From the NCBI GenBank assembly GCA_049325415.1, contig JBMOLL010000022.1, positions 49,945 through 113,944 of the forward strand: a stretch of DNA of 64,000 bases, given 5' to 3'. Within the stretch, counting starts at the first letter, position 1. The number at the start of each line of letters is the position of its first letter. The position numbers were made by a program, and so were the translations under genes. This DNA is from JBMOLL01 sp049325415. Lineage in GTDB: Bacteria > Bacteroidota > Bacteroidia > Bacteroidales > GCA-2748055. A model generated the notes under the pieces. The model did not search any database, was not told the origin of the DNA, and saw nothing but the letters and a program-made list of their open reading frames with translations. This document shows, in pieces, positions 15,929 to 23,307 of the stretch.

Positions 15929-15948
15929 ATATCAGGCATTTAAGTTCT

Positions 15949-15956
15949 CAAATATA
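15949..15956 (-). promoter_or_regulatory. Bacteroidota -7 promoter element of the hydro-lyase/asnA operon
   Basis: Minus-strand TATATTTG matches TAnnTTTG, 20 bases before the ATG at 15928. It gives a short leader and supports a single transcript for the three genes. Confidence 0.5.
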
Positions 15957-16110
15957 GGGACAAAGGAAATGTGGGAAAGCTATTTTAGAACATATGAATA
16001 CATTCCTTCGAAGGATTCGGACTTGAAAAAATGGTATATAATCCCTGCTGAATATCACGACATGGACTAAAAGAAATCCAACAGAAAAGTCTGTATCCCG
16101 GTCCTATTTG

Positions 16111-16118
16111 TATCTTTG
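16111..16118 (+). promoter_or_regulatory. Bacteroidota -7 promoter element for the GyrI-like gene
   Basis: TATCTTTG matches TAnnTTTG, 34 bases before the ATG at 16153. Confidence 0.5.
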
Positions 16119-16152
16119 TAAATAACAGTATCTCAACACAAATACCCAGGTC

Positions 16153-16752
16153 ATGAAAGTTTTTATCATTATTGTTGCCTCACTGCTGTTTTTAATACTC
16201 CTGTTTTACTTTCTTTTCATCGGCAGAGCGAGCAGGCCCGAGCCCGAAATAGTTGAACTGAATGAGCCGATACTGGTAGTCGGACTCCCGATAACGACCA
16301 GTGACAGGGATATTTACAAGGATGTTTCAAAGGTTTACAGCGAATTCGTTCGTCTGAAAAAAGAGAATGCCATCAGTCGTCTGAAAGAGCCCTGGGCCGC
16401 AATAAATATCAGTATGGATTATGACCCGGGGACCGGAACTTTCACCTATGTCGCCGGTGAAGCCGTGACTGCATTTGAGGACCTTCCGGAAGGACTGTCG
16501 GGATTTGAAATTCCTGCCGGCAGCTACGCGGTTTTTCCTGTAAGGCCAAAAAGCAGGCTGGCCTGGGGCCTTGAGATGGGCAGAATGAAGCGGTATATTT
16601 ACACCGAATGGTTACCGGCCTCGGGTTTCCGGGTTCCTGCCGAAGGTGTGGAATTCGAGCTTCATGACTCCAGGAGCCTGGGGCGGCATCCTGAAATATC
16701 CCTCTATACCGGAATAGTAAAAAAAGAAGCCGCTCCTCTTCCCGGAAAATAA
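16153..16752 (+). CDS. Membrane-anchored GyrI/AraC effector-binding-like protein
   Basis: A 199-residue protein with an N-terminal membrane helix (2-24) and one soluble domain (about 35-190). The domain shows the pattern of the GyrI-like small-molecule-binding (SRPBCC-distinct, SOUL-like duplicated) fold: an AINISMDYDPGTGTFTYVAGEAV strand pair shortened in view, then IPAGSYAVFPV and a late YTEWLPASGF helix-strand, which is the family hallmark. In AraC-type regulators this domain binds drugs or metabolites; here there is no DNA-binding part, so it may bind a ligand at the membrane. Which side of the membrane the domain faces is uncertain. It precedes a SIMPL gene by 86 bp on the same strand. 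Confidence 0.75.
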   Translation: MKVFIIIVASLLFLILLFYFLFIGRASRPEPEIVELNEPILVVGLPITTSDRDIYKDVSKVYSEFVRLKKENAISRLKEPWAAINISMDYDPGTGTFTYVAGEAVTAFEDLPEGLSGFEIPAGSYAVFPVRPKSRLAWGLEMGRMKRYIYTEWLPASGFRVPAEGVEFELHDSRSLGRHPEISLYTGIVKKEAAPLPGK

Positions 16753-16838
16753 TACGATCCGAAAATTTTCGTTTCCTCTAAAGCACCTGTGCCTTTACCA
16801 GGAGCTGTATACCCAATGATTTATAAAAACATCAGCCA

Positions 16839-17531
16839 ATGAAAAAAATATTCCTCCCGCTTTTACTGTTACTTCCGGTGCTTCTGCCAGCCCAACAAAC
16901 TACGAAGAACTTTATTGACCAGCCCTATATCGAAGTGACCGGGACCGCCGAAATGGAGGTAGTGCCCGATCTTTTTTACCTTAAGATCCTGATAAACGAA
17001 CAGGATTCAAAGAATAAGACAGCACTGGCGGATGCGGAGAAGAAAATGCTGGAAAAACTGACCGGCCTGGGGGTGGATATAAATAAAGACCTTTTTATCA
17101 AAGACATAAGCAGCGATTTTAAGAAATACATTCTGCAGGGAAAGGAGATCATCCTACAGAAAGAATACCGCTTAACCCTGAGAGATCCGGGAACCGTTGC
17201 CCGAACCTTTATAGAGTTGGAAAAGATCGGCATCTCGAATATTTCTATTGAAAGCGTGGAGAACAGCCGGATCACCGAATACCGGAAGGAGGTAAAAATC
17301 TCTGCTATAAAGGCAGCCCATGAGAAAGCCGGATACCTTGCGGATGCTATCGGACAGGAAAGCGGAAAAGCTCTTTATATCCAGGAACTTAACTCTTCGT
17401 ATCAGAATGAAAACTATGCCAACTCCTTTGTTGTAAGGGGCTATTTTGCGGAAGAGAATGCCATGCCTGAATTTGATTTTGAAAAGATAAAACTGGAATA
17501 TTCTGTGCTTTGCCGGTTTGAACTAAAGTAA
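16839..17531 (+). CDS. SIMPL-domain (DUF541) exported protein
   Basis: A 230-residue protein with a signal peptide (1-19, ending LPAQ). The SIMPL/DUF541 hallmarks are the early YIEVTGTAEMEVVPD strand, the ILINEQDSKNK segment, a central ERYRLTLRD-like strand (KEYRLTLRD) and the helix KEVKISAIKAAHEKAGYLADAIG. SIMPL proteins are periplasmic or membrane-associated with an oligomeric ring fold; E. coli YggE is linked to oxidative-stress protection, but the biochemical role is unsettled. The gene follows the GyrI-like gene on the same strand. No catalytic motif is recognised. Confidence 0.85.
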   Translation: MKKIFLPLLLLLPVLLPAQQTTKNFIDQPYIEVTGTAEMEVVPDLFYLKILINEQDSKNKTALADAEKKMLEKLTGLGVDINKDLFIKDISSDFKKYILQGKEIILQKEYRLTLRDPGTVARTFIELEKIGISNISIESVENSRITEYRKEVKISAIKAAHEKAGYLADAIGQESGKALYIQELNSSYQNENYANSFVVRGYFAEENAMPEFDFEKIKLEYSVLCRFELK

Positions 17532-17690
17532 AAAGCGTTAATTTCGACCTGCTCTTACAGCAGACTGCCGAAATAATCATCTTTGCTGGAATGAATGGCA
17601 GCCGGTAGTGGTCTGAATAAGGGAAATCGGAGAAATTGGTCTCTTGGCCCGGGGTCCAGGAAATAAAACTGAAAAAAGCGAATTGATATA

Positions 17691-18593
17691 ATGAAAAAAG
17701 TCCTCTTAATACTGGGTATTCTGCTGGCAGCAGCCCAGACCTACAGTCAGGGGTTTATCGATACGACGAAAATCTGGCATAACCTGATTTTTTACTACCC
17801 TTATGCCATTGGCACCGAAGCCCTCCAGTTCAGGGGTGAAAAGGTGATGGATGAGATGACCTATGTTAAGGTTATGCGCTCGGTAGAAGAAGACCTTGGC
17901 AGCTGGAGCACCTATGGCTATGTCAGGGAAGACGGCGACAAGGTTTACTTCAGGAAATCGGCGCTGGATGCGGATAAACTGATTTATGACTTTGGTGTTG
18001 AGTTGTTCGACACTGTTTCGGTGTATCATGTTTATAACGTTGTGTATACGCCATACTTAAGCAGCATCGATTATTTTGTCAGCGGCATCGACAGTCTCCT
18101 GATCGGTGACAGCTACCAAAAACAGATCCACCTGAATCCTATAGCTGAAGGAAGCACTTTTGCAGAAAGTGAACAATGGATAGAATCCATGGGCAGCATG
18201 AGCGGGTTCCTGCATAATTATAACGGAAAAACCGGTGCTGATGCCTTCATCCTTCTGTGCTATTCGAAAGAGGAGACCCTGGAGTACTTGAATCCCTCCT
18301 ACTCTACCTGCTGGTATTCGTTCAGCAACGGGATTGAACAGGAAACGACCGCACTCAGTATCAGTATTGAACCGAACCCGGTAAGCGAACTTTCAGTGAT
18401 CAGGGTCAGGGGAGGTATTGAAGGCAGGATGTACCGCCTGGAAGTATTCGATGACAAGGGATCACGCATTTACAGTACCCAATTCAGTGAAGAATATCCG
18501 TTATCAGGAGCTGTTAAAGGTCCCGGTATCTATCTTTACCGCGTTTCGGGTGAAGGAAATATTGAAGGTCAGGGAAAATTCATTGTTCTTTAG
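17691..18593 (+). CDS. Secreted protein with type IX sorting domain
   Basis: A 300-residue protein with a signal peptide (1-19, ending TYSQ) and a C-terminal Por-secretion (T9SS type A) sorting domain at about 225-300: IEPNPVSELSVIRV, then YRLEVFDDKGSRIY, and the terminal GIYLYRVSGEG...GKFIVL. The middle (20-220) has no family I can name; it is rich in aromatic beta segments and has two cysteines (about 196 and 208). It should be exported through the Sec system and then across the outer membrane by T9SS, either released or attached to surface lipopolysaccharide. None of the T9SS machinery genes are in this window, so the system is implied only by the cargo. Confidence 0.88.
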   Translation: MKKVLLILGILLAAAQTYSQGFIDTTKIWHNLIFYYPYAIGTEALQFRGEKVMDEMTYVKVMRSVEEDLGSWSTYGYVREDGDKVYFRKSALDADKLIYDFGVELFDTVSVYHVYNVVYTPYLSSIDYFVSGIDSLLIGDSYQKQIHLNPIAEGSTFAESEQWIESMGSMSGFLHNYNGKTGADAFILLCYSKEETLEYLNPSYSTCWYSFSNGIEQETTALSISIEPNPVSELSVIRVRGGIEGRMYRLEVFDDKGSRIYSTQFSEEYPLSGAVKGPGIYLYRVSGEGNIEGQGKFIVL

Positions 18594-18702
18594 CCCACCG
18601 GAAGCAATATCAGGATATACCGGAATAACCCGTTTGCCCCTGGCAGGAAATGCAAGGGACAGTGAGAAACGCAGATCCCCATAAGTCGGAATAAACCTGT
18701 AT

Positions 18703-19176
18703 ATGGAAGTATTCGGAAAGCCCACTTTACATCCTTTGCCTTTTTATTCGGGCAAAATTGCAGGATATGCCACCTGGATCTACCTGGCCCTTGTCCTTTC
18801 CGGCCATAATCCTTTTGAGGGTGAATACTATCCTTCCACCAGGCTGGCGGCCCTGATTCTGGCAGGAGCCGGAATAGCGATTTCAGGTCTTAGCCTGATC
18901 AACCTGGGACGTTCCACACGCTTCGGGCTTCCGACCCATAACACCCGGCTGAAGGTACACGGCATTTACCGTTTCAGCAGGAATCCCATGTATACGGGAT
19001 TCGATCTGCTCACCCTGGCCTCCATAGTCATTACCTTTTATCCCCCGGTGATCATTGCCGGTGTCTACAGCATTGTCATTTACCATCTGATCATCAAAGC
19101 AGAGGAACGCTTTCTCGAAAGCAAGTTCGGCAGTGAATACAACGACTATAAATCCCGGACCAGAAGATATCTTTGA
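18703..19176 (+). CDS. Isoprenylcysteine carboxylmethyltransferase/PEMT-like membrane methyltransferase
   Basis: A 157-residue integral membrane protein with about four helices. The C-terminal half carries the ICMT/phospholipid methyltransferase signature: GIYRFSRNPMYTGF (about 87-100), where RNPxY binds the SAM side, and IKAEERFLESKFGSEYNDYKSRTRRY (conserved EE and YxxY region, about 130-155). The bacterial members methylate small lipophilic substrates, and most have no assigned substrate. It stands 109 bp after the T9SS cargo gene and before an unrelated operon; no functional link is visible. Confidence 0.85.
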   Translation: MEVFGKPTLHPLPFYSGKIAGYATWIYLALVLSGHNPFEGEYYPSTRLAALILAGAGIAISGLSLINLGRSTRFGLPTHNTRLKVHGIYRFSRNPMYTGFDLLTLASIVITFYPPVIIAGVYSIVIYHLIIKAEERFLESKFGSEYNDYKSRTRRYL

Positions 19177-19322
19177 TCCACCGCACGTTGTACTCTGTTT
19201 TTTTTCAGACCCTGTTGGCATTATTGAACAATCCATTTACCTTTAGTGAAGGATTTGCAGTTTTGCTTTAACGGACCTGTCAACTCCCCTTTGATTCCGA
19301 TTTTCATTTTCTTTTTGCCATT

Positions 19323-20750
19323 ATGAGACTGTTCATACTGATATTTACACTGCTTATACCTGCCGTGCATTTAAGCGCTGAGCCTGCCGACACGGTGATC
19401 AGAAAAACTTTGGTCAACACCCTTCCCCTGATCAATTTGCCCTATCAGACAGATGCCTCACTTGCATTTGCCGACGGAAAGCCTTCCGCCCTTAATTTTT
19501 TTCAGGCTTATTCGATGCCAGGCATGGAGCTGTCGCTGGCACTTTCGACCGATCTCTACAGCCTGGCCCATTACGGACTTGACCGTTTATTCAGGGTCGG
19601 ACAGCCGTTTTACGACAGCAAAAATGCTTTCCCCCACCTGATCAGTCTTGTCGCTGCCGACTTCATCCTGACCTACGCCCCGGGCTTCAGCGGCTGGACC
19701 CATGAAGAGTTCCACCGCTCGATGGCCGGTATACACAGTATCCGAAGTTTTAACGACATGAACACCTTCCCTGTTTTCAGCGAAGAGGTCAGTGTAAATC
19801 ATGTCGCCGATGATGACCTGATCCGTTTTAAAGCTGAGGCGCCAGTTGATTTCATTCGGATGCATGAAGCCGGAATCGAGGGGGAATATCTGCTGATCGA
19901 CAGGCTGCAGCGAAACAATTTCTTTTATGATCAGCAGCTTTCCCATGAAATGCTCTACCTGCTGTCGACGATGAATTCCATTTCCTATGTTGAATTATGT
20001 TCCAGGCCTTCAATGGATCTTCGTACCGATGAACTGAATAGTCGTGAACTCTCCATTCCCAACCGGGATCTGATTGGTTTCGACTTCTGCGCCTGGGCTT
20101 ATGACCTTTTCAATCCGGAGGAGGCTTATGATGAACGGGGCATTCATCCCTCCGGCAACGGGATCGACCGCTATATCAAGACCACCGATCTCAGCAGCGA
20201 GGCCCTGGATTACCTGGCCCGTCAGGGAAAACTGCAGTTTCTGAACCTCCTGTCACCCATGCTGTTTTTTGTCAGGAGCATCCCAATAAATGAATCACTT
20301 GCACTGAATTTCTCGTTCCGCGACTACCTGACCAGCTTCGGAAACGATATCTCACTGAATGTTTTCGTGAAATACAAAAGTGAAAAGATGATTTTCAGAT
20401 TTCATCAGGCAAGCAATTATCAGTCGGGCTTCCCTGCCCTGGAAGCAGAGTGGTTTGAACACCCTCTGCAGATCGGAAGTAGCAGTTTCCTGGTCAGCCC
20501 AAGGATAATTGCCGGAGTACAGCCTGCAGATCAGTCGTTTACCACGGGTAAACCGGAGTTCCTCGGCTATGCCTCCTGCCGGTTTGAATGGCAGGCAGGA
20601 AAAGTAAGGCCCTGGATAGATGCCGGGTACAAGACCGACGGATGGATCGCGGGCAATGAATATCTTAGCCACTGCTTTAACGTCAGGCTGGGGCTTTCGC
20701 TGCGTTATACTTTGAAATCCCCTGTAAAAATGAAAAATTACACCCTATGA
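19323..20750 (+). CDS. Exported HExxH-containing protein of unknown family, first gene of an ABC-2 exporter operon
   Basis: A 475-residue protein with a signal peptide (1-19). I do not recognise the family. In the N-terminal half there is HEEFH at 127-131 (context GWTHEEFHRSMAG), a fit to the HExxH zinc-metalloprotease motif and preceded by a hydrophobic segment (about 105-121). The C-terminal 150 residues alternate in polar/aromatic strands (LNFSFRDYLTSFG, MIFRFHQASNYQS, CFNVRLGLSLRYTL) like an outer-membrane barrel. Its stop overlaps the start of an ABC-2 ATPase gene by 4 bp (ATGA), so it is translated with the exporter. It could be a membrane protease or a receptor for the exported substrate; without a third zinc ligand assigned, protease activity is only a guess. 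Confidence 0.6.
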   Translation: MRLFILIFTLLIPAVHLSAEPADTVIRKTLVNTLPLINLPYQTDASLAFADGKPSALNFFQAYSMPGMELSLALSTDLYSLAHYGLDRLFRVGQPFYDSKNAFPHLISLVAADFILTYAPGFSGWTHEEFHRSMAGIHSIRSFNDMNTFPVFSEEVSVNHVADDDLIRFKAEAPVDFIRMHEAGIEGEYLLIDRLQRNNFFYDQQLSHEMLYLLSTMNSISYVELCSRPSMDLRTDELNSRELSIPNRDLIGFDFCAWAYDLFNPEEAYDERGIHPSGNGIDRYIKTTDLSSEALDYLARQGKLQFLNLLSPMLFFVRSIPINESLALNFSFRDYLTSFGNDISLNVFVKYKSEKMIFRFHQASNYQSGFPALEAEWFEHPLQIGSSSFLVSPRIIAGVQPADQSFTTGKPEFLGYASCRFEWQAGKVRPWIDAGYKTDGWIAGNEYLSHCFNVRLGLSLRYTLKSPVKMKNYTL

Positions 20751-21676
20751 AACAAGCTGAATACGCCATCCGTACCACAGGACTTAACAAGAAGTTCGGC
20801 ACACGGATCGCTGTCGACAATCTGACCATCGGGATCCGCAAAGGTGAGATCTTTTCCCTGCTCGGAACAAATGGTGCCGGAAAAACCACCACCATTAAGA
20901 TGCTCTGCTGCCTGCTGGATCCCAGCGGAGGCGATGCCCGCTTATTCGATATGAGCATAAGGGAAAAGCCCATGGATATTAAAAAGATAATCGGAGTATC
21001 GCCGCAGGAAACCGCCATTGCAACTCACCTGAGCTCCCGGGAGAACCTGATCCTGATGGGGGGCGTTCACGGATTAAGCAGCAGGGAGTCGCGTGCCAGG
21101 GCCGATGATCTCATGGGATTACTGGAGATCGAGAACCGTAAAGACAGGGCCGGCAAGCTTTCCGGAGGTTTGCAGCGCCGGCTGAGCATTGCGATGGCGC
21201 TGATGTCGGACCCAGAGATCATTTTCCTTGATGAGCCGACGCTCGGACTTGATCCGCATGCACGCAGATCGGTATGGAAATATATCGAGAAACTCCGTGG
21301 CGAAAAAACCATCCTTTTAACCACCCATTACCTGGAAGAAGCTGATTCACTGGCCGATAACATTGCCATTATGGATAAGGGAAAGATTATTGAGATGGGT
21401 AGTCCGAAAGAACTGAAAGCCAGATTTACCAAAGGGCATCTGCTTCGGATTGAAGGTGAAGGGATTGATAATTCATTACCCGTATTGCTCAGGGACAAGG
21501 GAATAGAAGCAGAACTGAAAAATTCCGGTCTTGAGATAGTTTCACCCGATCCGGATTATTACCATATTTTCGACCTGCTCCGCAGTAAAAATGTATCCAT
21601 ACGAAAAATATCCACCGAAGAACCGACCCTTGATGAAGTCTTTATAAATTTAACCGAGAAGGAGGTGCAGCCATGA
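20747..21676 (+). CDS. ABC-2-type transporter ATP-binding protein
   Basis: A 309-residue ATPase of the multidrug/NatA-like group. Walker A is GTNGAGKTTT (about 40-49), the signature is LSGGLQRRLS, Walker B is IIFLDEPTLGLDP, and the H-loop is LLTTHYLEEAD. The last 80 residues form the usual extra domain of drug-type ABC-2 ATPases. The gene overlaps both neighbours by 4 bp: the HExxH protein upstream and the permease downstream. It powers export by that permease. Substrate unknown. Confidence 0.95.
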   Translation: MKQAEYAIRTTGLNKKFGTRIAVDNLTIGIRKGEIFSLLGTNGAGKTTTIKMLCCLLDPSGGDARLFDMSIREKPMDIKKIIGVSPQETAIATHLSSRENLILMGGVHGLSSRESRARADDLMGLLEIENRKDRAGKLSGGLQRRLSIAMALMSDPEIIFLDEPTLGLDPHARRSVWKYIEKLRGEKTILLTTHYLEEADSLADNIAIMDKGKIIEMGSPKELKARFTKGHLLRIEGEGIDNSLPVLLRDKGIEAELKNSGLEIVSPDPDYYHIFDLLRSKNVSIRKISTEEPTLDEVFINLTEKEVQP

Positions 21677-22401
21677 ATTTCACCAGTCTTGCCGGAAGAA
21701 ACCTGAAGGAGGTTTATCGTGATCCTGTTACCATCGTACTTGGCATCGGGATGCCGATCGGGATGTTACTGCTGTTCACATCGATCGAAAAACGGCTTTC
21801 ATTCGACCTGTACAATGCCCAGAACCTGACGCCGGGCATCATCGTTTTCAGTTTTGCCTTTATGATCATGTTTTCCGCCATGCTGCTGGCAAAAGACAGG
21901 CAAACCTCTTTCCTGATCCGTTTGTTTACGACGCCACTCCGACCCTCGGATTATATCCTTGCCTATACCCTGCCATTCCTACCCCTGGCCCTTGCGCAGG
22001 AACTTATCTGCCTGACCGCAGGAATGATAATGGGCGCCACATTCAGCAATATAGCTGCTGCCATGGTCTTTCTGCTCTTCTTTTCAACGATTTGCATCAG
22101 CATAGGTACGATCCTGGGATCCTTACTCACCGTCGGACAGGTATCGGGCCTTGGTTCGGTTCTTGTCACAGCTATTGGGCTCTTATGCGGAGCATGGATG
22201 GATGTGGGTATGATCGGTGGCTTCCTTGAAAAGGCTGCAGTCTCTCTTCCATTTATCCATGCGGTTGAGGCCTCCAGAAAGCTGTTGAGCGGGCAGGATA
22301 ACAGCCGGCTGGTTTCCGATCTGGCCATAATAACTGCCTATGCTGTTATGCTCTTTGCCGGAGCGGTCTTTGCCTTCAGGAAAGCTATGAAAAGAGTCTG
22401 A
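21673..22401 (+). CDS. ABC-2-type transporter permease
   Basis: A 242-residue membrane protein with six predicted helices and a short N-terminal amphipathic part (NFTSLAGRNLKEVYRDP), typical of drug/polysaccharide ABC-2 permeases. Its start overlaps the ATPase stop (ATGA). A perfect Shine-Dalgarno AAGGAGGT (21659-21666) sits 6 bases before the ATG, which is unusual for this group of bacteria and may boost re-initiation at this junction. It forms a dimer with two ATPases to export an unknown compound. Confidence 0.93.
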   Translation: MNFTSLAGRNLKEVYRDPVTIVLGIGMPIGMLLLFTSIEKRLSFDLYNAQNLTPGIIVFSFAFMIMFSAMLLAKDRQTSFLIRLFTTPLRPSDYILAYTLPFLPLALAQELICLTAGMIMGATFSNIAAAMVFLLFFSTICISIGTILGSLLTVGQVSGLGSVLVTAIGLLCGAWMDVGMIGGFLEKAAVSLPFIHAVEASRKLLSGQDNSRLVSDLAIITAYAVMLFAGAVFAFRKAMKRV

Positions 22402-22506
22402 GTTTACCGGGGAAAATGCATTTCGCTGTTCGGACTCTCAACCCTGTCTCAGTAAACCGCCGTTTTTCATATAAAGATTTATCTTTACGGATATAAACCT
22501 GCAATA

Positions 22507-23274
22507 ATGAAAATCATCAGGAAATTTCCCGTTGTAATCTTGAGTCTCCTTTTTTGTGCCGGACCTTCTCCCGCGCAGGTTCAGAAAAAGGTCATTATTT
22601 CTGAAGATCTTGAACTGAGTGAACTGGTACCGGGTATTTATGTCCATACCAGCTATGCGTCGACCGGTTCATATAGGCACGTACCCGCAAACGGCCTGCT
22701 GGTTGTTAATGGAACTGAAGCCCTGATGATCGATTCACCCTGGAATGATTCCCTTACCATGCTTCTGACGAACTGGCTTTCAGACTCCATTGGCATCCGC
22801 GTAACAGGGTTTATCCCCGGTCACTGGCATGAAGACTGTATGGGAGGTCTTGGCTGGCTTCAAAGTCAGGGAATAAAAACATGGTCGGGTGAGCATACCC
22901 GGGAAATTGCCGTTCAAAAGGGGCTTCCGGTTCCCGACGTGGGTTTTACAGATTCCTTAAACATTATTTTCGGACAAAGAGAAATCCGTTGCTACTATCC
23001 GGGACCGGCCCATTCGACCGACAATATTGTGATCCTGATTGAACCGGAGAATATCCTGTTTGCCGGTTGCCTGGTAAAAAGCATGGGTAGTACAAACCTC
23101 GGGAACACCGCCGACGGAGACCTTAAAAGCTACTCCTCGACAATGGAAAATATCATTAAACGCTTCCCCGACCCGCAGATTGTCGTTCCCGGGCATGGAG
23201 CCTGCGGCGGAGCAGAACTGCTCCGGCATACGCTCGAACTCTCCAGGGCTACAGCCGGGATAAGCACAGAATAA
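22507..23274 (+). CDS. Subclass B1 metallo-beta-lactamase, CcrA/CfiA-like
   Basis: A 255-residue exported enzyme (signal peptide 1-23) that should hydrolyse beta-lactams, probably including carbapenems, in the periplasm. All B1 zinc ligands are present: H106, H108 and H169 for site 1, D110, C188 and H230 for site 2, in the contexts GHWHEDCMGG, GPAHSTDN, FAGCLVKS and VPGHGACGG. K191 and N200 match substrate-binding Lys224 and Asn233. Overall it resembles the Bacteroides fragilis CcrA/CfiA enzyme closely, including the Cys after the Asp, the GLPVP segment and TDSL. It lies between an ABC-2 exporter and a GH2 gene, without any insertion sequence upstream. No activity is shown, and level of expression is unknown. 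Confidence 0.9.
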   Translation: MKIIRKFPVVILSLLFCAGPSPAQVQKKVIISEDLELSELVPGIYVHTSYASTGSYRHVPANGLLVVNGTEALMIDSPWNDSLTMLLTNWLSDSIGIRVTGFIPGHWHEDCMGGLGWLQSQGIKTWSGEHTREIAVQKGLPVPDVGFTDSLNIIFGQREIRCYYPGPAHSTDNIVILIEPENILFAGCLVKSMGSTNLGNTADGDLKSYSSTMENIIKRFPDPQIVVPGHGACGGAELLRHTLELSRATAGISTE

Positions 23275-23307
23275 AATCAAGGTGCAAATAAATCTAAACC
23301 GCTGATT

